Assembly (NCBI GenBank): GCA_002299585.1
Contig: DBOE01000005.1
Coordinates: 1,567-12,355 of the forward strand
From: Hydrogenovibrio sp. UBA654
GTDB taxonomy: Bacteria > Pseudomonadota > Gammaproteobacteria > Thiomicrospirales > Thiomicrospiraceae
Direction: 5' to 3'
Length of the DNA: 10,789 nt
Position numbers and translations under genes: made by a program. Positions 1 through 7,054 of the stretch are shown here, piece after piece (position 1 is the first letter of the stretch; the number at the start of each line of letters is the position of its first letter). Under the pieces are notes generated by a model. The model worked only from the letters and a program-made list of their open reading frames with translations. It was not told where the DNA came from and searched no databases.

Positions 1-1851
1 AACTCTATTTTTAGAGGCTTCCATACTATTAAAGGTGGAGCAGGTTTTTTAGATGTTAAACCTTTAATTGAAGTTTGCCATCGTGCGGAAAATATTTTTG
101 ACAAAATTAGAAATGCTTCTATGGAATATGATGATAATGCTGCAGATATTATTATGCGTGCTTTCGATAAGGTTAGTGATTATATAGGTGATTTACGAGA
201 TGGAAAAAGACACTTAGAAGATGCTGATAAAGACCTGTTAACAGAATTAGATGAGCTATGGAAAGGTAGCCAATCTACAGAGATAAAAGGATCTATTGCA
301 GCAGAAGAAAAAGGTCTAAAGCTTGCTGTAGGGGCTGATCCAGATGGGGATATGACTGATGAAGAGTTTGAAGCTCTTTTAAATCAACGAGATACAAGTA
401 ATAGTGAAGCACCCAATATTATAGTAGAAAAAGATAACTCTTTAAAGCTGTCTACAGATGTTGATCCAGATGGAGATATGACTGATGAAGAGTTTGAAGC
501 TCTTTTAAATCAACGAGATGAAATTAAAGAAAATACAGAACTCTCTGTAATAAATAATAATGAATGGTTAACAGAAACTGCTTCTTTGATAGATCCCCCC
601 AAAAAAATAACTAGTGTCATAAAAAAACCTAAGGTGGATAAAAAAATGGTAACAGAAAAGGTAACAAAAAAACCAAAATCTGTAGCAGAAGCAACGGTTC
701 GTGTTGACACCAAAAGATTAGATGAAATAATGAACTTGGTTGGAGAATTGGTTTTAGTTAGAAATAGATTATTAACCATTAAATCATTAGACTCAAAACA
801 AGAAGAATTATCTAATGCAGTAGCTAACTTGGATCATGTTACTACTGATTTACAAAATTCAGTAATGAAAACCAGAATGCAACCTGTTAAAAAAGTATTT
901 GGTCGTTTTCCGCGTGTAGTTAGAGACTTGTCGCGTAAATTGGGTAAAGAAATTGACTTAATTTTAGAAGGAGAAGAAACTGATTTAGACAAAAATTTGG
1001 TGGAATCCCTCGCAGATCCATTAGTACATTTAGTAAGAAATTCTGTTGACCATGGCATTGAAACTCCTAGTGAAAGAGAATCCGCAGGCAAACCTAGTAA
1101 AGGAACTATTACTTTAGCTGCTGAACAAGAAGGTGATCATATTTTATTATCTATTACCGACGATGGGAAAGGCATGGACCCAGATATGCTTCGCAGTAAA
1201 GCAGTCGAAAAAGGTTTAATGGACGAGTACACAGCTAACCAGTTGGATGATAAGGCAGCATTTGAATTAATAATGGCAGCAGGTTTCTCAACGGCGGAAG
1301 TTATTAGCGATGTATCTGGGCGTGGTGTTGGTATGGATGTAGTAAAAAATATGATTACTAGTCTAAATGGCAGTGTTGAAATTGTTTCTCAACTAGGTAA
1401 GGGAACACAAATAATTATAAGAGTACCTTTGACCTTAGCAATATTACCCACTTTAATGGTAACTTTTGATAAAGATAGTTATGCAATACCTTTAACAAGT
1501 GTGCAAGAAATATTTGATTACAATTCAGATTTGATTAATGAGATAGATGGTCAAATGATGGTTAGATTACGAGATAAAAGTATTCCATTACTATTTTTGT
1601 CAAGCTGGCTATCACCGCAGAAAAATTTAACCGATTATAATCTGCATAAAGTAATAATTATATCTGTAGGAAATCAAAAGGCAGGCTTGGTTGTTCAAGG
1701 AGTAAATGGACAAGAAGAAGTTGTTATAAAACCACTTGGAGTAATGATGAAAAAAAATGATGGTTATGCTGGAGCAACGATTACTGGCAATGGTAGCATA
1801 GCTTTAATTTTAGACTTGCCTGGTGTTATGCAACGCTTTCAAAATAATTAA
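1..1851 (+). CDS. cheA: Chemotaxis histidine kinase CheA (5' end outside the window)
   Basis: CheA is the cytoplasmic kinase that autophosphorylates in receptor arrays and passes phosphate to CheY and CheB. The frame is open from base 1, so the gene starts before the window; 616 codons are visible. It opens inside the P1 Hpt domain: FHTIKGGAGFL carries the phospho-accepting His (codon at 22-24). Then comes a long charged linker (about residues 70-230) with a tandem duplication and no recognisable P2 domain. The P3 dimerisation helices start near residue 232 (VRVDTKRLDEIMNLVGEL). The P4 ATPase has its N box at 343-352 (HLVRNSVDHG), DDGKGMD at 387-393 and GRGVGMD at 440-446. The P5 CheW-like domain fills about 475-616. 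All kinase motifs look intact. cheW follows 10 bp downstream, probably in the same operon. Confidence 0.96.
   Translation, partial: NSIFRGFHTIKGGAGFLDVKPLIEVCHRAENIFDKIRNASMEYDDNAADIIMRAFDKVSDYIGDLRDGKRHLEDADKDLLTELDELWKGSQSTEIKGSIAAEEKGLKLAVGADPDGDMTDEEFEALLNQRDTSNSEAPNIIVEKDNSLKLSTDVDPDGDMTDEEFEALLNQRDEIKENTELSVINNNEWLTETASLIDPPKKITSVIKKPKVDKKMVTEKVTKKPKSVAEATVRVDTKRLDEIMNLVGELVLVRNRLLTIKSLDSKQEELSNAVANLDHVTTDLQNSVMKTRMQPVKKVFGRFPRVVRDLSRKLGKEIDLILEGEETDLDKNLVESLADPLVHLVRNSVDHGIETPSERESAGKPSKGTITLAAEQEGDHILLSITDDGKGMDPDMLRSKAVEKGLMDEYTANQLDDKAAFELIMAAGFSTAEVISDVSGRGVGMDVVKNMITSLNGSVEIVSQLGKGTQIIIRVPLTLAILPTLMVTFDKDSYAIPLTSVQEIFDYNSDLINEIDGQMMVRLRDKSIPLLFLSSWLSPQKNLTDYNLHKVIIISVGNQKAGLVVQGVNGQEEVVIKPLGVMMKKNDGYAGATITGNGSIALILDLPGVMQRFQNN
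337..519 (+). repeat. Two 57-bp direct repeats, 126-bp period, inside the cheA linker
   Basis: Bases 337-393 and 463-519 are 57-bp direct repeats differing at one base. Each encodes DPDGDMTDEEFEALLNQRD. The sequence just upstream of each copy is also related (LKLAVGA versus LKLSTDV), so the duplicated unit is roughly 126 bp, or 42 codons, and stays in frame. The near identity suggests a recent duplication. Acidic EEFEALL-type stretches occur in CheA linkers of polar-flagellate gammaproteobacteria, so this is more likely a docking or spacer motif than a folded domain; that role is inferred. Confidence 0.9.
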
Positions 1852-1861
1852 GGATTGGTTT

Positions 1862-2371
1862 ATGGAACTTTCGGCAGCAGATTTAAAAAATGACAAAGAA
1901 GAAGCTTTATTATCAGATGAAGAGCAAGAAAAATATGCAGGGGAAAGTATTCGTTGTGTATTGTTTGAGTTAAATTCAGAAACTTATGGTATTAATGTAA
2001 AAAAAGTTAGAGAAGTTCTTCGTGTCTCTGATATTAGAGTAGTTGAAGGATCTCATAAGCATGTTCTAGGGGTTATTAATGTTAGAGGTATTATAGTAAC
2101 TGTTGTTGATGCCAATATTTATTATGGAATTAACTCAAAAAAAGTTGATGATTTATCACGAATAATTATAGTAGAGATTGACTCAGAAAATGTTGTAGGC
2201 ATGATGGTTGACAGAGTGTTAGAAGTAAAGGATATTCCTGTAAAATTATTTGAACCGGTAAGCACAGCTAAAGAACGAATCCCTAAATATATTAAAGAAC
2301 TTGCACACTTTAAAGGCAATGTAATTCTTTTAGTTGATATAGATAACATGTTTGATGATGTTAATAACTAA
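1862..2371 (+). CDS. cheW: Chemotaxis adaptor protein CheW
   Basis: CheW couples CheA to chemoreceptors in the cytoplasmic signalling array. The chosen ATG (MELSAADLK) gives 169 residues and has AAGGA at 1850-1854, seven bases upstream and overlapping the cheA stop codon. An upstream in-frame ATG at 1823 would lie inside cheA and has no better site. A charged N-terminal tail of about 35 residues precedes the CheW fold, which begins at IRCVLFELNSETYGINV. The family features VREVLR, the VLGVINVRGIIVTVVD segment and a GMMVDRVLEV segment are all present. The gene lies directly behind cheA. No cheB or mot gene lies between them, unlike the longer Pseudomonas-type cluster. Confidence 0.93.
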   Translation: MELSAADLKNDKEEALLSDEEQEKYAGESIRCVLFELNSETYGINVKKVREVLRVSDIRVVEGSHKHVLGVINVRGIIVTVVDANIYYGINSKKVDDLSRIIIVEIDSENVVGMMVDRVLEVKDIPVKLFEPVSTAKERIPKYIKELAHFKGNVILLVDIDNMFDDVNN

Positions 2372-2405
2372 AATAAATTCTGGCTAATTCTTCCGCAGGG
2401 GGGGA

Positions 2406-3206
2406 TTATAAGCGTAACTTTTTAGGTACGGTAGCGGAAATAACTTTTGCCATATTTTGTAGCATTTTTGGGTTAGCAGCTATTATATTACCAGATTTTA
2501 AAAAATTATCATCGCCAGTAAAATCAGTAACTATTCCGCCTGCTTCTGTTACGATTAATGCCCCAGCGGCAATATCCCAAGGTTTTAAATTAAACTCCCA
2601 AAAGCCATCCACTCGACCACAAGCGACATAAGCAAGATCAAGGGCTGCTGAACCAGCACGGCGTAATCCAGAGGTTTGCAGCATAAATTCTTTAAAACTA
2701 CTTAAATAGGCATCAACATAATCAAAATCATGATAAGGAAAACCAGTTGCCAGTAGAGAATTTTGAAGTTTTTTTTGACCGCTAACTCTTATTTTATAAT
2801 TATTTAATTTAGCACCATTTCCTCGTGATGCAGAAAATAGTTCGTTTTTTGAAGGGTCAAAGATAACACCATGCATTAATTTACCCTTTTCTTTCACCGC
2901 AATAGAAATAGAAAAATGCGGTAGTTGGTGTAAAAAATTAGTAGTGCCATCAAGAGGGTCAATTATCCATTCAAAACTAGAAGTGGTTGTGTGTTTGCCA
3001 CTTTCTTCTGCAAGAATGTTATGGTCGGGATAATATTTGCGAATTGCTTTGATTATTATTTGTTCGGCAATTTTATCAATTTCACTAACATAATCATTTC
3101 TACCTTTTACTTCAATCTTTAGTTGCCCTACATTTTCAAGTTCATTTATAATAAATTCGCCAGCTTCTTTTGCGGCAATAATAGCAACATTTAAAATAGG
3201 GTGCAT
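2406..3206 (-). CDS. suhB: Inositol-1-monophosphatase family protein SuhB
   Basis: This is a Mg2+-dependent phosphatase of the inositol monophosphatase family. In E. coli SuhB also associates with the Nus complex in rRNA antitermination. From the ATG at 3206 the protein is 266 residues, close to E. coli SuhB, and begins MHPILNVAI like that protein. A TTG three codons upstream (3215) would be an alternative start but is less likely. Metal-binding motifs are intact: E67 in AEES, the IIDPLDGTTNF block with D83 and D86, and WDIAAGALIVTEAGG near the C-terminus. It is convergent with cheW (34 bp apart, no clear terminator) and divergent from trmJ, a common gammaproteobacterial arrangement. Confidence 0.94.
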   Translation of the reverse strand: MHPILNVAIIAAKEAGEFIINELENVGQLKIEVKGRNDYVSEIDKIAEQIIIKAIRKYYPDHNILAEESGKHTTTSSFEWIIDPLDGTTNFLHQLPHFSISIAVKEKGKLMHGVIFDPSKNELFSASRGNGAKLNNYKIRVSGQKKLQNSLLATGFPYHDFDYVDAYLSSFKEFMLQTSGLRRAGSAALDLAYVACGRVDGFWEFNLKPWDIAAGALIVTEAGGIVTDFTGDDNFLKSGNIIAANPKMLQNMAKVISATVPKKLRL

Positions 3207-3237
3207 AATATTCAAGTCCAGATAGTTATTTGGGTGA

Positions 3238-3243
3238 ATTATA
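3238..3243 (-). promoter_or_regulatory. Candidate -10 element for suhB
   Basis: On the minus strand the bases read TATAAT, a perfect sigma70 -10 hexamer, about 32 nt upstream of the suhB ATG in the 48-bp suhB-trmJ divergent gap. No good -35 hexamer is seen at 16-18 bp, where the sequence already runs into the trmJ coding region. In AT-rich DNA such a match can arise by chance. Confidence 0.35.
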
Positions 3244-3254
3244 GCTAAAAAAAC

Positions 3255-4034
3255 ATGTTAGAAGATTATAGAAACCACACAAAGTTAAAAAAAATTAAAA
3301 TAGTACTGTTTGAAACTTCTCATTCAGGTAACATCGGAGCTATTGCACGAGCGATGAAAAATATGGGGTTGAGCCAATTGGTATTAGTGAATCCTAAAGA
3401 ATTTCCTAGTCAAATGGCTTCAGCAAGAGCCTCTGGAGCTGCGGATGTATTAGATGATGCTATAGTTTTGGATAGTTTAGAAGATGCACTAAAAGACTGT
3501 AATTTAGTTATAGGAGCTAGTGCAAGGTTAAGAAGAGTTTCTTGGCCACAGTTAGATGTAAGAGAAACTGCACAAAAAATCATGGCAACTACAGAAAATG
3601 CTGATGCACAAGTCGCTATTTTATTTGGCCGTGAAGATTCAGGTTTAAGTAATGTAGAAATGGATCACTGCCATTATTTAGCTAATATACCCACTAATCC
3701 TGTGTATAGCTCTTTAAATATAGCCGCGGCAGTGCAGGTTTTTGCCTATGAATGTTTAATGGCAACTGATATAGTTGTAAAAAATAAAACAACCCAGTTA
3801 GGCTATAAAGAACAACTAGCCTCAGGTAAACAGCTAGAGGGTTTTTATGAGCATCTATATCAAATGTTGCAAGACATAGAGTTTTTAGATCCTGCAAAAA
3901 ATGCACTTTTTATGCGTCGAATGCGTAGAATGTTCAATAGAACTCAGCTAGATGTAAAAGAAATAGATATTTTAAGAGGGATACTAACAGCTTCGCAGAG
4001 GCAAGCAAAGCAATTAAAAGTTTTAAAGGAATAA
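3255..4034 (+). CDS. trmJ: tRNA (cytidine/uridine-32-2'-O)-methyltransferase TrmJ
   Basis: TrmJ is a SPOUT-fold SAM-dependent enzyme that 2'-O-methylates position 32 in the anticodon loop of some tRNAs. The 259-residue product has the family landmarks: SGNIGAIARAMKNMGLSQLVLVNP near the N-terminus, ILFGREDSGLSN in the middle and NPVYSSLNIAAAVQVFAYE forming the knotted SAM site. A basic C-terminal helical part (RMRRMFNRTQLDVKEIDILRGIL) follows. The N-terminus is about ten residues longer than in E. coli TrmJ, and no strong Shine-Dalgarno precedes the ATG (only an A-rich run), so the exact start is less certain. cysE follows after one base, so the pair is surely co-transcribed. Confidence 0.93.
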   Translation: MLEDYRNHTKLKKIKIVLFETSHSGNIGAIARAMKNMGLSQLVLVNPKEFPSQMASARASGAADVLDDAIVLDSLEDALKDCNLVIGASARLRRVSWPQLDVRETAQKIMATTENADAQVAILFGREDSGLSNVEMDHCHYLANIPTNPVYSSLNIAAAVQVFAYECLMATDIVVKNKTTQLGYKEQLASGKQLEGFYEHLYQMLQDIEFLDPAKNALFMRRMRRMFNRTQLDVKEIDILRGILTASQRQAKQLKVLKE

Positions 4035-4035
4035 G

Positions 4036-4797
4036 ATGTTTAAAAGAATTAAGTCAGATATTAACTCAGTTTTTGAAAGAGATCCAGCAGCCAGAAATAC
4101 ATTTGAAATTTTGACTACCTACCCAGGATTACATGCGATTATATTTTATCGCTTGACCCATTGGTTATGGAATAAAAACTGGCAAGGATTAGCTCGTTTT
4201 ATATCTAGCCTTTCTCGCTGGTTTACTGGAATAGAAATTCATCCAGCAGCTAAAATAGGCGATAGATTTTTTATTGACCATGGAATGGGAGTTGTAATAG
4301 GAGGTACAGCAAAAATAGGAGATGATTGTACTCTTTATCAAGGAGTAACTTTAGGAGGCATAAATACTAATGAAGGGAAAAGGCATCCAACACTTGGTAA
4401 TAGAGTGGTGGTTGGTGCTGGAGCAAAAATTCTTGGGCCAATAGAGATAAGTGACGATGTTAGGATCGGTTCTAATGCAGTTGTGCTTAAAGCAGTTGGT
4501 GCAAATAGAACTGTGGTTGGAGTTCCTGGTAGAATAGTTGACGCAGCAAAAATTAATCAAAGACAGCAAATGGCAGAAAAAATTGGTTTTGATGCCTATG
4601 GAGTTACTGCGGATGAAAGTGATCCAATAGGTAAAGCACTCTATATCCTGTTAGATCATATACAAAGCCAAGACCAACAGTTAGAGAAAATAAATATAGC
4701 AATACAAAAGTTAGGAGGTGATGATACAAAAATTGATTTACCTAGTTTGGATGGTGTTGTTTTAGAACCTGATGATTTAGAGAAAGTGACTCCTTAA
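4036..4797 (+). CDS. cysE: Serine O-acetyltransferase CysE
   Basis: CysE makes O-acetylserine from L-serine and acetyl-CoA, the first committed step of cysteine synthesis. The product is 253 residues: a helical N-terminal part of about 65 residues, then a left-handed beta-helix of hexapeptide repeats beginning GIEIHPAAKIGDRFFIDHG. The presumed catalytic Asp-His pair is D81-H82, and the second active-site His is H117 in KRHP. A Shine-Dalgarno AAGGA (4026-4030) lies in the end of trmJ. The usual GET after the catalytic strand reads GGT here (residues 89-91). The tail ends in KVTP, without the terminal Ile that docks E. coli CysE into CysK. The stop codon lies in the TTAA bordering a small inverted-repeat element. 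The isc genes that often follow cysE are absent. Confidence 0.94.
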   Translation: MFKRIKSDINSVFERDPAARNTFEILTTYPGLHAIIFYRLTHWLWNKNWQGLARFISSLSRWFTGIEIHPAAKIGDRFFIDHGMGVVIGGTAKIGDDCTLYQGVTLGGINTNEGKRHPTLGNRVVVGAGAKILGPIEISDDVRIGSNAVVLKAVGANRTVVGVPGRIVDAAKINQRQQMAEKIGFDAYGVTADESDPIGKALYILLDHIQSQDQQLEKINIAIQKLGGDDTKIDLPSLDGVVLEPDDLEKVTP

Positions 4798-4876
4798 GGA
4801 GACTCTTAATAACTAAAATAATTTATTAAAACTTGGTGTTGCCAGAATCTTAATCAGTTATTCAGTGTCTCCTTAA
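4794..4876. mobile_element. Short MITE-like inverted-repeat element after cysE
   Basis: Bases 4794-4814 and the reverse complement of 4856-4876 match at 19 of 21 positions, starting TTAAGGAGAC. The outermost TTAA on each side is a plausible 4-bp target duplication, leaving an element of 75 bp that starts GGAGAC and ends GTCTCC. Its right part (AACTTGGTGTTGCCAGAA) matches the right part of the larger element before ribD at all but one base, so the two are relatives. It has no coding capacity. The stem is not followed by a T-run on either strand, so it is not a standard intrinsic terminator. Family membership rests on these two copies only. Confidence 0.65.
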
Positions 4877-5039
4877 AAAACCAAAATTACTTTTTATTAA
4901 AATTATTCAATAAATATCTTCTTTTTAAGAGTTGTTCAAGTTTTTTAATACAAATTAAAAATATTTAATGTAATGCTCATTTATGTGATTTTTTCGGGTA
5001 GAATAACCAGCTAATTTAATCTTTACTGGGGTTTTGAGA
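4877..5039 (+). promoter_or_regulatory. AT-rich leader of glyA with a candidate -10 at 4999-5004
   Basis: This 163-bp stretch is very AT-rich and has no gene. TAGAAT at 4999-5004, about 36 nt upstream of the glyA ATG, is the best -10-like hexamer; no convincing -35 is seen at the right spacing. A GGGG run just before TTTTGAGA is the only purine-rich site near the start. I see no glycine or THF riboswitch structure, though I cannot fold it rigorously by eye. Confidence 0.3.
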
Positions 5040-6311
5040 ATGTTTGATAAATCAATGAAAATTGCAGGTTATGATGATGTTTTAGCAGAAGCGATTGCGA
5101 AAGAAGTTGTTCGTCAAGAAGATCATGTTGAGCTGATTGCTTCTGAAAACTATACTAGCCCACGAGTTATGGAAGCACAAGGAACTTCTTTAACCAATAA
5201 ATATGCGGAAGGTTATCCAGGTAAAAGATATTATGGTGGTTGTGAGTTTGTTGATGTTGTAGAGCAGTTAGCTATTGACCGTGCTAAGAAGTTATTTGGT
5301 GCTGACTATGCTAATGTGCAACCTCACTCAGGTTCGCAAGCTAATGCTCCTGTGTATATGGCGTTGTTAAATCCTGGTGATACTGTGCTTGGTATGAGCT
5401 TGGCTCATGGTGGGCATTTAACTCATGGGTCGCATGTTAGTTTTTCGGGCAAAATATATAATGCGGTGCAGTATGGTTTAAACCCTGAAACTGGTTTGAT
5501 TAATTATGATGAGGTTGAGCGTTTAGCGAAAGAGCATAAACCAAAAATGATTATTGCGGGATTTTCTGCTTATTCGCAAGTTGTTGATTGGCAAAAGTTT
5601 AGAGATATAGCTGATGAGGTTGGGGCTTATTTTATGGTGGATATGGCTCATGTGGCTGGTTTAGTTGCAACTGGTGAGTATCCTAGCCCGGTAAATATCG
5701 CTGATGTAACTACTACTACAACTCATAAAACTCTGCGAGGTCCTCGTTCTGGTTTAATTTTAGCTAAATCTAATCCAGAAATTGAGAAAAAATTAAACTC
5801 GGCAATTTTCCCTGGTACTCAAGGAGGCCCCTTAATGCATGTTATAGCGGCTAAAGCTGTGGCTTTTAAAGAGGCGATGGAACCTGAGTTTAAAACCTAT
5901 ATTCAAAATGTAAAGAAAAATGCTAAAGCTATGGCAAAAGTGTTTATGGATAGAGGCTTTGAGGTGGTTTCTAATGGTACCGAAAACCACCTGTTTTTGG
6001 TAAGCTTTATAAAGCAAGGCTTAACAGGTAAGTTAGTGGATGCAGCTTTGGATGCCGCACATATTACGATTAATAAGAACTCAGTGCCTAATGACCCTAT
6101 GTCGCCATTTGTAACTAGTGGAATTCGCGTGGGTACTGCGGCATCAACTACTCGTGGATTTACTGAACAAGAATCTACAGATTTAGCAGGTTGGATGTGT
6201 GATGTAATTGCTGCTTGCAATCAAGCAGATCAAAGGTGGAACAATGGTATTGTTGCAGAAGTTAGGAAGAAAGTAATAGATTTATGTGCTAAACGCCCAG
6301 TTTATAAGTAG
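5040..6311 (+). CDS. glyA: Serine hydroxymethyltransferase GlyA
   Basis: GlyA is a PLP enzyme that interconverts serine and glycine while loading a one-carbon unit on tetrahydrofolate. The ATG at 5040 gives 423 residues (MFDKSMKIAGYDDV); a TTG two codons upstream is in frame but unlikely. Motifs are complete: ELIASENYTSPRVMEAQGT, NKYAEGYPGKRYYGGCE, the DYANVQPHSGSQAN loop, HGGHLTHG, DMAHVAGL with the cofactor-binding Asp, and TTTTTHKTLRGPR with the Schiff-base lysine K230 (codon 5727-5729). Length matches the family (E. coli about 417). nrdR starts 12 bp downstream, so the two form the start of a glyA-nrdR-rib cluster that is common in gammaproteobacteria. Confidence 0.97.
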   Translation: MFDKSMKIAGYDDVLAEAIAKEVVRQEDHVELIASENYTSPRVMEAQGTSLTNKYAEGYPGKRYYGGCEFVDVVEQLAIDRAKKLFGADYANVQPHSGSQANAPVYMALLNPGDTVLGMSLAHGGHLTHGSHVSFSGKIYNAVQYGLNPETGLINYDEVERLAKEHKPKMIIAGFSAYSQVVDWQKFRDIADEVGAYFMVDMAHVAGLVATGEYPSPVNIADVTTTTTHKTLRGPRSGLILAKSNPEIEKKLNSAIFPGTQGGPLMHVIAAKAVAFKEAMEPEFKTYIQNVKKNAKAMAKVFMDRGFEVVSNGTENHLFLVSFIKQGLTGKLVDAALDAAHITINKNSVPNDPMSPFVTSGIRVGTAASTTRGFTEQESTDLAGWMCDVIAACNQADQRWNNGIVAEVRKKVIDLCAKRPVYK

Positions 6312-6323
6312 AATTGTTACTGT

Positions 6324-6779
6324 ATGAATTGCCCATTTTGTAATATCGATAATACTAAAGTTATAGATTCAAGGCTGGCAACTGATGGGTCTCAAGTAAG
6401 ACGCCGTAGAGAGTGCATAGATTGTAATGAACGCTTTACAACTTATGAAACCGCTGAATTATCTTTGCCAAGGATTATTAAATCAGATGGTAATCGTGAA
6501 AAATTTGAGATGGATAAATTACGCCGAGGATTGCTTAAAGCCTTAGAAAAACGACCTGTTGCTAGTGAAGTGATTGAGCAAATTATTAATCGAATTAAAA
6601 CAAACCTTATGGGAGAGGGTCTTAAAGAAATCCCTTCTGCCCGTATTGGTGAAATGTTAATGGATGAGCTTGGGGTTGTTGATCAAATAGCTTACGTTCG
6701 ATTTGCTTCGGTTTATCGTTCTTTTCAGGATGTTAATGAGTTTCAAAAAGAAATTGATAAATTAATGAAAGCCCATTAG
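6324..6779 (+). CDS. nrdR: Transcriptional repressor NrdR
   Basis: NrdR is the nucleotide-sensing repressor of ribonucleotide reductase genes. The 151-residue product has an N-terminal zinc ribbon with C3, C6, C31 and C34 (CPFC and CIDC), the basic RRRREC stretch and FTTYE, then an ATP-cone domain from about residue 49 (PRIIKSDGNREKFEMDKLRRGLLKALEKRPV) to FASVYRSFQDVNEF. Length and order match the family. The start has no obvious Shine-Dalgarno and is fixed by homology. The stop codon TAG is also the left border of the inverted-repeat element that separates nrdR from ribD. Confidence 0.96.
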   Translation: MNCPFCNIDNTKVIDSRLATDGSQVRRRRECIDCNERFTTYETAELSLPRIIKSDGNREKFEMDKLRRGLLKALEKRPVASEVIEQIINRIKTNLMGEGLKEIPSARIGEMLMDELGVVDQIAYVRFASVYRSFQDVNEFQKEIDKLMKAH

Positions 6780-7042
6780 GGACCTCTGATTAAGTATCAT
6801 GAAATTCTGTGGAGCTTATAGCCTATCAATTCTAGGCATGTTTCGCAGGCAATGGTTATTCCATTGTCAAGCAACATAACGACGAAGTGATAGGATATAA
6901 GCTCCACCCTTCGGGGCTTAGCCAAGTTTATAGCCTCTGCGTTATCCTTTTTTACAATAGCTAGCTATTATTGTAAAATGATGCCTTGACGCTATAAACT
7001 TGGCGTTGCCAGAAATTATGATACTTAATCAGAGGCTCCCTA
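6777..7042. mobile_element. Palindromic MITE with cloverleaf-like folding, between nrdR and ribD
   Basis: The ends are inverted repeats: 6777-6800 and the reverse complement of 7018-7042 agree over about 24 bp with one extra base, sharing CCTCTGATTAAGTATCAT. Inside are two strong hairpins. Arm A pairs 6809-6828 with 6888-6907 (19 of 20), with a smaller stem 6850-6855/6861-6866 in its loop. Arm B pairs 6921-6934 with 6991-7004 (14 of 14) and encloses 6950-6959/6969-6978 (10 of 10). Between A and B, CCC-TTCG-GGG (6907-6916) is a UUCG-type tetraloop. There is no transposase or other plausible ORF. The flanks TTAG and CTAG suggest a TA or YTAR target site, as used by Tc1/IS630-like or IS5-group transposases. 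Confidence 0.75.
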
Positions 7043-7054
7043 GGTAAAATAATG
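7042..7054 (+). promoter_or_regulatory. ribD ribosome-binding site at the edge of the MITE
   Basis: The only Shine-Dalgarno-like bases upstream of the ribD ATG (7052-7054) are AGG at 7042-7044, spaced seven bases from the start. They begin within the CTAG that borders the right inverted repeat of the MITE. Translation initiation of ribD may therefore depend on bases contributed or duplicated by the insertion, and the nearby repeat stem could affect access. This is inferred from position only. Confidence 0.45.

Noticed and set aside
337..519. EF-hand calcium-binding loops in the CheA repeat (DPDGD...)
   Set aside because: The spacing is off: the central Gly at loop position 6 is replaced by Met, and a matching helix-loop-helix is not evident. 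An acidic linker motif is the simpler reading.
593..608. C6-A7 run in cheA as a phase-variation tract
   Set aside because: The runs are short, the frame is intact, and nothing suggests switching of a central chemotaxis kinase.
1823..1861. Upstream ATG for cheW that would overlap cheA
   Set aside because: The later ATG at 1862 has a well-spaced AAGGA and gives a normal CheW N-terminus; the extension would encode unrelated residues.
2398..2404. Run of seven G's between cheW and suhB
   Set aside because: Striking in AT-rich DNA but outside coding sequence, with no paired structure or motif around it that I can support.
4794..4900. Intrinsic terminator after cysE
   Set aside because: The 21-bp stem is separated by about 41 bases of loop and is followed by A's rather than T's; the paired ends with TTAA flanks fit a MITE better.
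4877..5039. Riboswitch ahead of glyA
   Set aside because: The leader is almost all A and T with no recognisable conserved riboswitch core; a covariance-model search would be needed to claim one.
6809..7004. tRNA or other housekeeping RNA in the nrdR-ribD gap
   Set aside because: The branched fold recalls a cloverleaf, but stem lengths, the lack of a T-loop and anticodon arm, and the terminal inverted repeats shared with another locus point to a mobile element.
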